A DNA stretch of 64,000 nucleotides from Opitutia bacterium (GTDB lineage Bacteria; Verrucomicrobiota; Verrucomicrobiia; Opitutales; Opitutaceae). Position 1 is the stretch's first letter; every line of letters starts with the position of its first letter. Below are positions 33,369 to 42,027 of this stretch, piece after piece. The notes beneath the pieces are model-generated. The model was not told where the DNA came from and ran no database searches. It saw only the letters and a list, made by a program, of their open reading frames with translations. The position numbers and the translations under genes were made by a program. The stretch covers positions 1 through 64,000 of the forward strand of contig JACPIT010000004.1 of assembly GCA_016187945.1 (NCBI GenBank), given 5' to 3'.

Positions 33369-34538
33369 ATGTCGACGCCGAAAAAAATCCGCGTGCTCAT
33401 CGTCGACGACTCCGCGGTCGTCCGCAAACTCGCCAGCGAAGCCCTCGCCGCCGACCCCGAGATCGAAGTCGTCGGCACCGCCATCGATCCTTACATGGCG
33501 CGCGACAAACTCAAGGAACTCTCGCCCGACGTCCTCACGCTCGACCTCGAGATGCCGCGCATGGACGGCCTCACGTTCCTGCGCCTGCTGATGGAACGTC
33601 GCCCGATGCCGGTCGTCGTGATGAGTTCCCTCACGCAGCGCGGCTCCGAATACGCCCTCGAAGCCCTCCGCCTCGGCGCGATCGATTTCCTCGGCAAGCC
33701 GAGCGGCTCCTACTCCTTCGGCAACCTCGGCCCGCAACTCGCCGCCAAGGTCAAGACCGCCGCGCTCGCGCGCGTCCGCCCGCTCGCGCCGTCGACCGAC
33801 GCCCCGATCGCGCACGCCGCCACCACGCCCACCGCGCCCGCGCCGACGCAGGCCATCCGCTACGTCCCCGGCCTCCGCCCCGCCGTCGCGAAGACCCGCA
33901 TCGACCCGGCGCGCCTGCGCCAGCTCGATCCGCGCGCGATCATTCTCCTCGGCGCCTCCACCGGCGGCACCGAAGCGCTCCGCGACGTGCTCACGAATCT
34001 TCCCGGCGATCTCCCCGGCATCGCGATCGTGCAGCACATCCCCGCGACTTTCTCCAAAGCCTTCGCCGATCGCCTCAACGGACTCTGCCAACTCGAAGTC
34101 CGCGAAGCCGTCGACGGCGAACGCCTCACGCCCGGCCTCGCGCTGATCGCACCGGGCAATTTCCACATGATGCTCCAGTGGAGCGGCGACGGTTACCGCG
34201 TGCGCGTCGTCGACGGACCGCCCGTCTGGCACCAACGCCCCGCCGTCGACCTGTTGTTCAAATCCGCCGCCGATTGCGGCGCCGGCCCGCACGCCATCGC
34301 CGGCCTTCTCACCGGCATGGGCAAGGACGGCGCGGAGGGGTTGAAAAAACTCCGCGACAAAGGCGCCACCACCTTCGCCCAAGACGAGGCCTCCTGCGTC
34401 GTCTACGGCATGCCCAAAGCCGCGTGGGAATGCGGCGCCGCGCAAATCCAAGTTTCCCTCGACCGCATCGCCCCGTATATCGTCGGCCGCTCCGAAGCCA
34501 CCGTCCATCACGCTCCCGTTTCCGCGTTCAGCGGCTGA
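33369..34538 (+). CDS. cheB: Chemotaxis response regulator protein-glutamate methylesterase CheB
   Basis: 389 aa. The receiver domain has IRVLIVDDSAVVRKLA with the acidic pair and the phospho-acceptor Asp in DVLTLDLEMPRMDGLTFLRL (about 58). After a Pro/Ala/Thr linker (about 135-165) comes the methylesterase domain with catalytic Ser in LLGASTGGTEALRDVL, His in IVQHIPATFSKAFADRL and Asp in LTGMGKDGAEGLKKLRD. It demethylates and deamidates receptors when phosphorylated. The stop lies 3 bp before the next gene. Confidence 0.96.
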   Translation: MSTPKKIRVLIVDDSAVVRKLASEALAADPEIEVVGTAIDPYMARDKLKELSPDVLTLDLEMPRMDGLTFLRLLMERRPMPVVVMSSLTQRGSEYALEALRLGAIDFLGKPSGSYSFGNLGPQLAAKVKTAALARVRPLAPSTDAPIAHAATTPTAPAPTQAIRYVPGLRPAVAKTRIDPARLRQLDPRAIILLGASTGGTEALRDVLTNLPGDLPGIAIVQHIPATFSKAFADRLNGLCQLEVREAVDGERLTPGLALIAPGNFHMMLQWSGDGYRVRVVDGPPVWHQRPAVDLLFKSAADCGAGPHAIAGLLTGMGKDGAEGLKKLRDKGATTFAQDEASCVVYGMPKAAWECGAAQIQVSLDRIAPYIVGRSEATVHHAPVSAFSG

Positions 34539-34541
34539 CCC

Positions 34542-35810
34542 ATGATCGCCCCCGTCAACCAGTCCCCGTCCATCCTGATCGTCGACGACGAACCGATCGT
34601 CCTCGGCGCGTTGAAGGAGACGCTCGAACGCGAGAAATACCAGGTCGTCTCCTGCTCCAGCCCGATCAAGGCCCTCGCCATCCTCGAAGAGCGCGACTTC
34701 GCGGTCATCATCTCCGACCAGAAGATGCCCGAGATGCTCGGCCTCGATTTCCTCGTCGAGAGCCGCCGCCTGCGCCCCAACGCCTCGCGCGTGCTCATCA
34801 CGGCCGTCCTCTCGCTGCCGACGATCGTCGACGCGATCAACAAGGGCGAAATCTTCCGCTTCGTCGCCAAGCCCTGGCTCCGCGAGGAACTGCTCGCCAC
34901 CGTCCGCAACGCCATCCAGCGCCACGACCTCGTCACCCACAACGAAGTGCTCATGGCGCAGACGCAGCAGCTCAACGCGCAGCTCATGCTCGCCAACAGC
35001 CAGCTCGAGAAGCAAGTCGCCGCCCTCGAGCAGAAGCGCCAGAGCCTCGACGCCGCGAACAAAGAGCTCGGCTCGCGCTACGAAAACTCCCTCGAACTCT
35101 GCCGCCGCATCCTCACCGCCTACGACCCCACGCTCGGCGGCCAGGCGAAGGCTCTCGTCGAATTCGCCAGCAAGATGGCCGATAACGGCCCGTTCTCCGA
35201 CGCCGAGAAGCACGCGCTCAAGTCCGCCGCTTGGCTCTGCGACCTCGGCCTGATCGGCGTCTCGCGCGAGCTGCTGCGGCTCTTCCGCACCAATCCGTCG
35301 CAGCTCTCCGAGCGCGAACGCGCCACGCTGCACAACCACCCGATCTACAGCCAGACGCTCGCCGCGCTCGTCGACCCGCGCCCCGAAGTCGGCGAAGTCA
35401 TCCGCGCCCACCACGAGAATTTCGACGGCACCGGTTTCCCGGACGGCATCGCCGCCAAACTCATTCCTTGGCCCGCCCGCTGCCTCGCTGTCGCCGTCGG
35501 CTTCGTCGAATCCTCCGCGCCGAAACAATCCACGATCGACGCCATTCTCGCGCGCTCCGGCACGAAATACGATCCCGAGGCCGTCCGTCTTTTCCTGAAG
35601 GTCACGCAGCTCGTCCACCTGCCGCGCCAAGTCCGCGAAATCCTTCTCGACGAACTCGAACCCGGCATGGTGCTCGCGACGGGCATCTACAGCCCGCACG
35701 GCCTGTTGTTGATCGGCGAAGGCCAAGCCCTCGGCCCCGCCACGATCGCAAAAATCCGCGACCACAACAACATCGCCCCGATCTCGCAGCGCCTGCTGGT
35801 GTATAGCTGA
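34542..35810 (+). CDS. Response regulator with HD-GYP-like output domain (degenerate)
   Basis: 422 aa. The receiver (about 10-125) has SILIVDDEPIVLGALKETLE and SDQKMPEMLGLDFLVESRRL, with Asp about 58. A coiled-coil linker follows (about 135-185). The output domain resembles RpfG/HD-GYP: KSAAWLCDLGLIGV (about 227-240) stands where AxLHDIGKIGV is expected, with Cys in place of His, then NHPIYSQTLAALVD and AHHENFDGTGFPDG (about 289-302), where GYP is GFP. Loss of the HD histidine suggests it may not hydrolyse c-di-GMP. It is the third gene of the cheR-cheB operon. Confidence 0.85.
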   Translation: MIAPVNQSPSILIVDDEPIVLGALKETLEREKYQVVSCSSPIKALAILEERDFAVIISDQKMPEMLGLDFLVESRRLRPNASRVLITAVLSLPTIVDAINKGEIFRFVAKPWLREELLATVRNAIQRHDLVTHNEVLMAQTQQLNAQLMLANSQLEKQVAALEQKRQSLDAANKELGSRYENSLELCRRILTAYDPTLGGQAKALVEFASKMADNGPFSDAEKHALKSAAWLCDLGLIGVSRELLRLFRTNPSQLSERERATLHNHPIYSQTLAALVDPRPEVGEVIRAHHENFDGTGFPDGIAAKLIPWPARCLAVAVGFVESSAPKQSTIDAILARSGTKYDPEAVRLFLKVTQLVHLPRQVREILLDELEPGMVLATGIYSPHGLLLIGEGQALGPATIAKIRDHNNIAPISQRLLVYS

Positions 35811-36269
35811 GGCGCAGCTCCCGAATCGACGTAGGGCGGCGAGTCCCTTCGCCGCCGAGAACGCACGGCGCGGAACGGAGTCCGCGCCCTACCCCAACAC
35901 GCAACCGCGCGTCCGCGAGCAACCGCGCCGCCAAGTAGGCTGCGCGCTCGTCGCGCAACTCCCCTGCCGCCCCCGCCCGCCGACGGAAACGTAGCCGCGT
36001 TGGAGCGAAGCGACAACGTGGCCGCACGAGCCACGCCTGGGGGCGGAATCTCGCTTCGCCCGGAGCGTCGACAGCTCAAGCGCGGCCACCGTCTCGCCAC
36101 TTCCTTCGCGCCCTTCGCGCCCTCCGCGTTTCAACCCGTTCCTTTCCGAGCATCCAAGTCGCCCCGAAACGCGCGCTTGAACGCCACCTCCGTTTCCCCA
36201 GCCTCCCTGCCACGGGCCAAACCACAGTGAGGTTTTTCACTGAGTCTGAATAACACTGTTAGCCGACCT
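35811..36269. other. Repeat-rich gap with no supported gene
   Basis: About 460 bases. It holds the palindrome at 35831-35892, a GTAGCCGCGTTGGAGCGAAG word (35993-36012) whose relative recurs at 57580 (GTAGCCGCGCTGGAGCGCAG), and CTTCGCGCCCTTCGCGCCCT (36107-36126) followed by CCGCGTTTCAACCCG, half of the GCGTTTCAAC-type repeat. Nothing protein-coding was seen. Confidence 0.5.
35831..35892 (+). repeat. Palindromic element, GTAGGGCGGCGAG type
   Basis: GTAGGGCGGCGAGTCCCTTC and GGAACGGAGTCCGCGCCCTA end to end, bounded by GTAG and CTAC. It is an inverted relative of 5697-5790. Confidence 0.8.
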
Positions 36270-36797
36270 ATGCTCGCCTCAGTTGACTTATCGTGGCTTT
36301 GGTCGCCGAAGGATTACTTCTACGCGATCGTCAGCGCCGTCATCGGCGCTTTGTTGGGTATTCTGTGGGCAAAGCTCGAATTCGCCGCCCAGCAAAAGAA
36401 AGAAGCAGAGAAAGTGCGCTTAGGGATCATCGACACACTGAAGTTCAACAAGGAGCGCGCCGAGCAGGCGAACGAACAGTTGAAGAACGGCGGAATGCCG
36501 AATTACCCGCTCGATGGCGCCCGCCTCTCCAGTCTTATTCTACCCGCGCATGGCCTGTTATCGGACGAACTGTTGCTACGCGTAGATTGGCATCGGTATC
36601 AGCTCGACCACATCACGTCGAAGCTTGCCGTCGTGAATGGCTTTTTTCTCTCTGCTTCGGTCAGCACACCCGATGCAAAGCGGGCATATGACGAATGGAT
36701 TGCCATGCTTCGTCAGTCTCTAATTGAGCATTATCAGAAGGTGATCAACGGGACGGATGCCCTCGTCGCCGATGTGGAAAAGAAGGGTAAACGCTGA
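36270..36797 (+). CDS. Lower-GC orphan membrane-anchored protein
   Basis: 175 aa. One N-terminal membrane span (FYAIVSAVIGALLGILWAKL, about 17-36) is followed by a charged helical cytoplasmic part (AAQQKKEAEKVRLGIIDTLK) and a globular C-terminus (LLLRVDWHRYQLDHITSKLA). No family was recognised. Base composition is visibly less GC-rich, and codons such as TTA and CTA are more frequent than in the neighbours, so recent acquisition is likely. Flanked by repeat-rich gaps, it has no operon partner. A phage or defence origin is possible but unsupported. Confidence 0.65.
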   Translation: MLASVDLSWLWSPKDYFYAIVSAVIGALLGILWAKLEFAAQQKKEAEKVRLGIIDTLKFNKERAEQANEQLKNGGMPNYPLDGARLSSLILPAHGLLSDELLLRVDWHRYQLDHITSKLAVVNGFFLSASVSTPDAKRAYDEWIAMLRQSLIEHYQKVINGTDALVADVEKKGKR

Positions 36798-37047
36798 GCC
36801 AGCGTTCTGCTGCGCCGTGGTGCGCGGCAGAATCACGTCTGAATACGCCTTCGAGGGTTCAGTGCAGTCCCCTGCTTCTTCTCTTCCGCTTCCTCTGTGG
36901 TTCAATTCCGTGCTTCAGCCGCGAACTCGCCGACCGCACGCGCCGACCGCCGGAACTATTAGCCTCGCCCACGCTAGCCGATAAGCGCCCCCGGAACACG
37001 CCCGCGTCTTTGACTTCGCCCCGCGCCGACCGCACGCTGCGCGCCGC
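36798..37047. other. Spacer before the ABC exporter
   Basis: 250 bases without a supported gene. No clear palindromic element or promoter was identified. Confidence 0.4.
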
Positions 37048-37791
37048 ATGTCGCCCGCCGCTTCCACCGCCGACTCGCCCTCGAACGCCGAACAAGTCTT
37101 CCGCGTCCGCGGCCTCACGAAGGTCTACGGCGAAGGCGACGCGCAAGTCCGCGCGCTCTCCGGCGTCGATCTCGACCTGCACGCCGGCGAACTCGTCGTC
37201 CTCCTCGGCCCGTCCGGCTCCGGCAAGACCACGCTCCTCAACCAGCTCGGCGGCCTCGACATCCCCACCGCCGGCGAGCTGCGCTACCGCGACATCGACC
37301 TCACGCACGCCACCGAGGAACGCCTGACGCTCTACCGCCGCGAGTCGGTCGGCTTCATTTTTCAGTTCTACAACCTCATCCCGAGCCTCACCGCGCGCGA
37401 GAACGTCGCGCTCATCACCGAGATCGCCTCGCACCCGCTCGCGCCCGAGGAAGCGCTGCACCTCGTCGGCCTCGGCGCGCGCATGGACCATTTCCCCGCG
37501 CAGCTCTCCGGCGGCGAACAGCAACGCGTCGCCATCGCCCGCGCCATCGCCAAGCGCCCGCAGGTTCTCCTCTGCGACGAGCCCACCGGCGCGCTCGACG
37601 TGAAGACCGGCATCGTCGTCCTCGAAGCCATCGAGCGCGTGAACCGCGAACTCGGCACGCTCACCGTCATCATCACCCACAACGCCGTCATGGCCGACAT
37701 GGCCGACCGCGTGATCCATTTCATGGACGGCAAAGTCCTCGACCAGCGCTGCAACAGCACGCGCGTCGCGCCGTCCACGCTGCGCTGGTGA
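37048..37791 (+). CDS. ABC transporter ATP-binding protein (LolD/MacB type)
   Basis: 247 aa. The ATPase core is complete: Walker [19 protein letters not shown] (about 52-69), Q-loop [21 protein letters not shown] signature [14 protein letters not shown], Walker [17 protein letters not shown] and the switch His in ITHNAVMA. The Q-F-Y-N-L-I-P-S-L segment marks the MacB/LolD/FtsE group. It probably powers the permease at 38167, forming an exporter with the adaptor at 40807. The first ~20 residues before [13 protein letters not shown] may be a non-native extension. Confidence 0.9.
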   Translation: MSPAASTADSPSNAEQVFRVRGLTKVYGEGDAQVRALSGVDLDLHAGELVVLLGPSGSGKTTLLNQLGGLDIPTAGELRYRDIDLTHATEERLTLYRRESVGFIFQFYNLIPSLTARENVALITEIASHPLAPEEALHLVGLGARMDHFPAQLSGGEQQRVAIARAIAKRPQVLLCDEPTGALDVKTGIVVLEAIERVNRELGTLTVIITHNAVMADMADRVIHFMDGKVLDQRCNSTRVAPSTLRW

Positions 37792-38166
37792 TGCGCGCGG
37801 CGCGCCGCGCGAAGCTCCAAGCTCCAACATCCAAGCTCCCAAGAATCACCCACCACCAATCGCCGCTCGCTCCATCCGGATGAACCACAAAGGCACAGAG
37901 ACACAAAGAAACCCTCCGAGGCCCGACCTTCGTGCGTCCGTGTCTCCGTGGTTAATTTCCTGGATTTCCGCCGGTGGTCGCCGCCGTATCAACGACACAG
38001 GGCCGTCATCGCCCGCCCTACCGCGGCTCGTCTCTTGGAAATTCTCTGGAGCTTGGAGATTGGAGCTTGGTGCTTCCGCGAAGCGGCTCTCTGGAGCTTC
38101 GAGGTTGGCGCTTGGAGCTTTTGATCATGGCCACCCGCCGCCCCGCAGCTCCCACGCCGTGACGCC
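37792..38166. repeat. Gap with GAAGCTCCAAGCTCC and AACCACAAAGGCAC words
   Basis: 375 bases. AGCTCCAAGCTCCAACATCC (37812-37831) and GGAGCTTGGAGATTGGAGCT (38047-38066) plus GGCGCTTGGAGCTTTT are inverted relatives. Inside it, AACCACAAAGGCACAGAGAC (37882-37901) faces CCGTGTCTCCGTGGTTAATT (37938-37957). No gene is supported here. Confidence 0.55.
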
Positions 38167-40533
38167 ATGATCAACCATCTCGACCGCAAACTCCTCCGCG
38201 ACCTGCGCCGCCTCAAGGGCCAGGCCGCCGCGGTGACGGTCGTCATGGCTTGCGGCCTCGCGATGCTCATCATGGCGCGCAGCCTCATCGCGTCGCTCGA
38301 CGGCACGCGCGCCGAGTATTACCAGACGCACCGCTTCGCCGAGGTCTTCGCGTCGCTCAAGCGCGCCCCCAACTACCTCGCGTCGCGCATCGCCGCGCTC
38401 CCCGGGGTCGCCAGCGTGCAGACCGACATCGCCGTGCCCGTCACGCTCGACCTGCCGACGCTCGACGAGCCCGCGAGCGGACTCGTCCGTTCGTTGCCCG
38501 ACTACACCGACGCGGAACTGAACCGCCTCTTCCTCCGTCGCGGCCGCTGGCTCTCGCCCGGCGCGCGCGGCGAAGTGCTCGTCGGCGAGGCGTTCGCCGA
38601 CGCGAATCACCTCCAGCCCGGCGACACGCTCGCGATGCTCCTCAACGGCCGCCGTCAGGAATTCCGCATCGCGGGCATCGTGCTCTCGCCGGAATACATC
38701 TTCGAGTCGCGCCCCGGCGCCGCGTTGCCCGACAACCGCACCTACGGCATTTTCTGGATGCCCTACAAGGAAGTCGCGACCGCGTGGGATCTCTACGGCG
38801 CGTTCAACCACGTCTCGCTCACGCTTGAGCCCGGCGCCGACACCGCACCCGTCATCGCCGCGCTCGACGCACTGCTGAAACCCTACGGCGGCCGCGGCGC
38901 CTACGGCCGCAAAGACCACCCGTCGCACATCCGCGTGACCGACGAGATTCGCGTGCTCGGCATCCTCTCGATCGGCTTCCCCGCGGTGTTTCTCAGCGTC
39001 GCCGCGTTCATGACGAACTCCGTCCTCACGCGCCTGCTCGCGCTCCAACGCGAGCAGATCGCCATCTTAAAAGCCTTCGGCTTCACCAACCGCCAGATCG
39101 TCGTCCATTACCTCAAGTTCGCCGCCGTCATCGTCGTCGGCGGCACCGTGCTCGGCACGCTCGGCGGCATCGCGCTCGGCCACAAACTCGTGCGGATGTA
39201 TACGCTGTTCTTCCGGTTTCCCACGCTCGACTTCCACCTCGATCGCACCGCCGTCGCGATCGCGCTCGGCGTCGGTTTGTTCGCGGTGATCGCGGGCGTG
39301 TTCAGCGCCGTGCGCCGAGCCGCGAAACTCCCGCCCGCCGAGGCGATGCGCCCCGAGCCGCCCGCCAACTACCGACCCTCGCTCCTCGAGCGCACCGGCG
39401 CCGGCAAGTGGTTCAGCACGTCGTCGCGCATCGCCGTGCGCAACATCGAGCGGCGACCGATCCAGGCGTTCTTCACCGTCGCCGGCCTCGCGCTCGCCAC
39501 CGCGCTGCTCATATTGCCCAACACCTTCAAGGCCGGCATCGCCGACGTGCTCGATTTCCAGTGGGACGTCGTGCAACGCCAGGACATCAACCTCGGCCTC
39601 GCCGAACCGTCGAGCGTGCGCACGCTGCACGAGTTCGAACGCCTGCCCGGCGTCGTCGACGCGGAGCCCACGCGCGGCGCGTCGGTGCGCATCGCCTTCC
39701 ACGGACGCAGCCGCCAGATCGCGCTGCGCAGCCTCGAGATCGGCGGCCGGCACAACCGCGCCGTCGACAAACAGGGCCGCGAAATCACCCCGCCCGCCGA
39801 CGGCCTCATCGTCTCCGCCAAACTCGCCCAAGTCCTCGGCGCGCGCCCCGGCGACGAACTCGTCGTCGAGTCGCTCGAAGGCAAACGCCCGACGCGCGCC
39901 GTCCCGCTCGTCGCGCTCGCCGAGGATTTCACCGGCATCGCCGCCTACATGGAGCGGCGCGCGCTCAACCGCTTCCTCGGCGAAGGCGACGTCATCACCG
40001 GCGCCACGCTCACGCTCGACACCGCGCGCCGCGCCGAATTTCTCCACGCGCTCAAAGGCATCCCGCGCGTCAGCGCCGTCGCGATCAAGGAGTCGATGCG
40101 CCAGGCGTTCCGCGAAACCACCGCGCAGAGCATGGGCCTCATCCAGACGATCTATCTCACGTTCGCCGTGATCGTCGCCTTCGGCGTCATCTACAACAAC
40201 GCCCGCATCTCCCTCGCCGAGCGCGCGCGCGAACTCGCCACGCTCCGCGTCATCGGCCTCACCCAACGCGAAGTCGGCGCCATCATCGTCATCGAACTCG
40301 CGCTGCTCGCCGCCGTTGCGCTCCCGCTCGGCCTGCTCCTTGGCACCGTTCTCGCCACGGGCATCATCCAATCCGTGAACACCGAAACCGTCCGCCTCCC
40401 GCTCGTGTTCACGAGCTACACCTACACATTCGCGATCGTCGTCGTCATCCTCGCCTCCTCGCTCTCCGCTTTCGTCGTCCTCCGCAAACTCAAGCACCTC
40501 GACCTCATCGGCGCGCTGAAAGCCCCCGAATGA
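38167..40533 (+). CDS. FtsX-like permease of an ABC exporter
   Basis: 788 aa. The layout is a duplicated MacB/FtsX permease: an N-terminal span (VTVVMACGLAMLIMARSLIA), a large periplasmic domain, a three-span FtsX block near 280-390 (GIGFPAVFLSVAAFMTNSVL, YLKFAAVIVVGGTVLGTLGG), a second long periplasmic domain, and a last FtsX block near 660-775 (MGLIQTIYLTFAVIVAFGVI, NARISLAERARELATLRVIG). The motifs REQIAILKAFGFTNRQI and RARELATLRVIGLT are typical of LolC/MacB-type permeases. With the ATPase and the HlyD protein it forms a tripartite exporter whose outer-membrane part is not in the window. The substrate is unknown. Confidence 0.9.
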   Translation: MINHLDRKLLRDLRRLKGQAAAVTVVMACGLAMLIMARSLIASLDGTRAEYYQTHRFAEVFASLKRAPNYLASRIAALPGVASVQTDIAVPVTLDLPTLDEPASGLVRSLPDYTDAELNRLFLRRGRWLSPGARGEVLVGEAFADANHLQPGDTLAMLLNGRRQEFRIAGIVLSPEYIFESRPGAALPDNRTYGIFWMPYKEVATAWDLYGAFNHVSLTLEPGADTAPVIAALDALLKPYGGRGAYGRKDHPSHIRVTDEIRVLGILSIGFPAVFLSVAAFMTNSVLTRLLALQREQIAILKAFGFTNRQIVVHYLKFAAVIVVGGTVLGTLGGIALGHKLVRMYTLFFRFPTLDFHLDRTAVAIALGVGLFAVIAGVFSAVRRAAKLPPAEAMRPEPPANYRPSLLERTGAGKWFSTSSRIAVRNIERRPIQAFFTVAGLALATALLILPNTFKAGIADVLDFQWDVVQRQDINLGLAEPSSVRTLHEFERLPGVVDAEPTRGASVRIAFHGRSRQIALRSLEIGGRHNRAVDKQGREITPPADGLIVSAKLAQVLGARPGDELVVESLEGKRPTRAVPLVALAEDFTGIAAYMERRALNRFLGEGDVITGATLTLDTARRAEFLHALKGIPRVSAVAIKESMRQAFRETTAQSMGLIQTIYLTFAVIVAFGVIYNNARISLAERARELATLRVIGLTQREVGAIIVIELALLAAVALPLGLLLGTVLATGIIQSVNTETVRLPLVFTSYTYTFAIVVVILASSLSAFVVLRKLKHLDLIGALKAPE

Positions 40534-40806
40534 CCGATGCCCAACCCATCCTCACACGAAGGCAGCAAAGATCGCGAAGAAACGCCGCCACCCGCCGTCT
40601 TCGCTCCCTTCGCTGCCTTCGTGTAGATCATCTCCGTCATGAACCCGCCCAATCTTTCTCTTAGATCTTAATCTTTCTCTTTCTCCCGCCTCCGCCTCGC
40701 AAGCGGACAGCTCCGGGCCGGAGAAAGATTAAGAGAAAGAGAAAAATTTCACGCCCCGCCCGCCATCTTCGCTTCCTTCGCGACCTTCGTGTAAATCATC
40801 TCCGCC
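40534..40806. repeat. Spacer with duplicated leader and inverted repeat before the adaptor gene
   Basis: A 54-base segment ending in an ATG and AACCCGCCC occurs twice (40597-40650 and 40765-40818, six mismatches by eye). The second copy contains the real start of the adaptor gene. The first copy's ATG (40639) opens a 10-codon frame that stops at once. Between them, TTAATCTTTCTC (40668-40679) and GAGAAAGATTAA (40721-40732) form a 12-bp inverted repeat. A further inverted pair, CACACGAAGGCAGCAAAG / CTTCGCTGCCTTCGTG, lies at the left. Confidence 0.7.
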
Positions 40807-42027
40807 ATGAACCCGCCCTCCTCCCCCACTCCGGCCAAACGCCCCGCGCGCCGCTGGCTGCCGTTCGCCCTCGGCGCCGTCGTGCTCGCGCTGATCGCAC
40901 TCGGCCTGCGCCCGAGACCCGCGCCGGTCGAAACCGCGCGCGCCGGCTACGGCCCACTCCGCGCCACCGTCAGCGAGGAAGGCAAGACGCGCATCCGCCA
41001 GCGCTACGTCGTCGCCGCGCCCGTCACCGGACAACTCCGCCGCATCGCCTTCAAGCCCGGCGCCGACATCGTCGCGAACGAAACCCTCGTCGCCACGATC
41101 GACCCGCTGCCCGCCTCGCCGCTCGACGCCCGCAACCATGCGCTCGCCGCCGCCCGCCGCGACGCCGCGCGCGCCATGCTCGAAAAAAGCCGCACGGCCC
41201 ACGAACTCGCCCGCAACGAACTCCGCCGCCTCGAGCAGATGTTCGCCGCCAAAACCGTTTCGCCGCAGGATCTCGAAAGCGCGCAGATGCGCGAGACCGC
41301 CGCCGCGCGCGAAGTCGCGCAAGCCGACGGCGCCGTCGCGCAAGCCGAAGCCGAACTCACGGCCACCGCCGAGCCTACCACCGGAGGGCCCGCGTCCCCG
41401 CGGGCCTCCTCCGCGCGACCGATCGAAGTGCGCTCCCCCGTCAGCGGCCGCGTGCTGCACGTTTTCCAGGAGAGCGAACGCGCCGTCACCACCGGCACGC
41501 CGCTCGTCGAGATCGGCGATCCGGCCGACCTCGAAGTCGTCGTCGAAATGCTTTCGCGCGACGGCGCCGCGATCCCGCCCGGCGCCCCCGCGCTGCTCGA
41601 GCAATGGGGCGGCGCCACGCCGCTCGAAGGCCGCGTGCGCCTCGTCGAACCCGCCGCCTTCACGAAAATCTCCGCCCTCGGCGTCGAGGAGCAGCGCGTC
41701 AACGTCGTCGTCGACATCATGACGCCCCTCGAACAGCGCCGCTCGCTCGGCGACAACTTCCGCGTCGAAGCGCGCGTGATCGTCTGGGAGGAGCCGCGCG
41801 CGCTGAAGGTGCCGTCGTCGGGCCTTTTCCGCCGCGGCCAGGAGTGGGCCGCGTTCGTCGTGCGCGACGGCCGCGCGCAACTCGTCCCGGTGAAAACCGG
41901 CCGCAGCTCCGGTCCAGAGACGCAGATCCTCGACGGCCTGCGCGAAGGCGACGAAATCATCCTCTACCCCGGCGACCGCGTGCAAGCCGGCCAGCGCGTG
42001 CAACCGATGCAGGTCACGACGAAATAG
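40807..42027 (+). CDS. HlyD/RND-type periplasmic adaptor protein
   Basis: 406 aa. An N-terminal anchor span (PFALGAVVLALIALGLRPRP), a beta-barrel/lipoyl region beginning GPLRATVSEEGKTRIRQRYV and VTGQLRRIAFKPGADIVANE, an alpha-helical hairpin (about 110-175, with SRTAHELARNELRRLEQMFA), then the second lipoyl half VRSPVSGRVLHVFQESERAV and the membrane-proximal domain (QLVPVKTGRSSGPETQILDG). This is the MacA/HlyD-type adaptor. Its helical hairpin is of moderate length, compatible with a TolC-like partner. It completes the exporter set, about 270 bp after the permease. Confidence 0.9.
   Translation: MNPPSSPTPAKRPARRWLPFALGAVVLALIALGLRPRPAPVETARAGYGPLRATVSEEGKTRIRQRYVVAAPVTGQLRRIAFKPGADIVANETLVATIDPLPASPLDARNHALAAARRDAARAMLEKSRTAHELARNELRRLEQMFAAKTVSPQDLESAQMRETAAAREVAQADGAVAQAEAELTATAEPTTGGPASPRASSARPIEVRSPVSGRVLHVFQESERAVTTGTPLVEIGDPADLEVVVEMLSRDGAAIPPGAPALLEQWGGATPLEGRVRLVEPAAFTKISALGVEEQRVNVVVDIMTPLEQRRSLGDNFRVEARVIVWEEPRALKVPSSGLFRRGQEWAAFVVRDGRAQLVPVKTGRSSGPETQILDGLREGDEIILYPGDRVQAGQRVQPMQVTTK

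Noticed and set aside
33300-35765. 821-aa open frame opposite cheB and the response regulator
   Set aside because: Antisense shadow in GC-rich DNA; no recognisable motif, and both plus-strand genes have clear domains.
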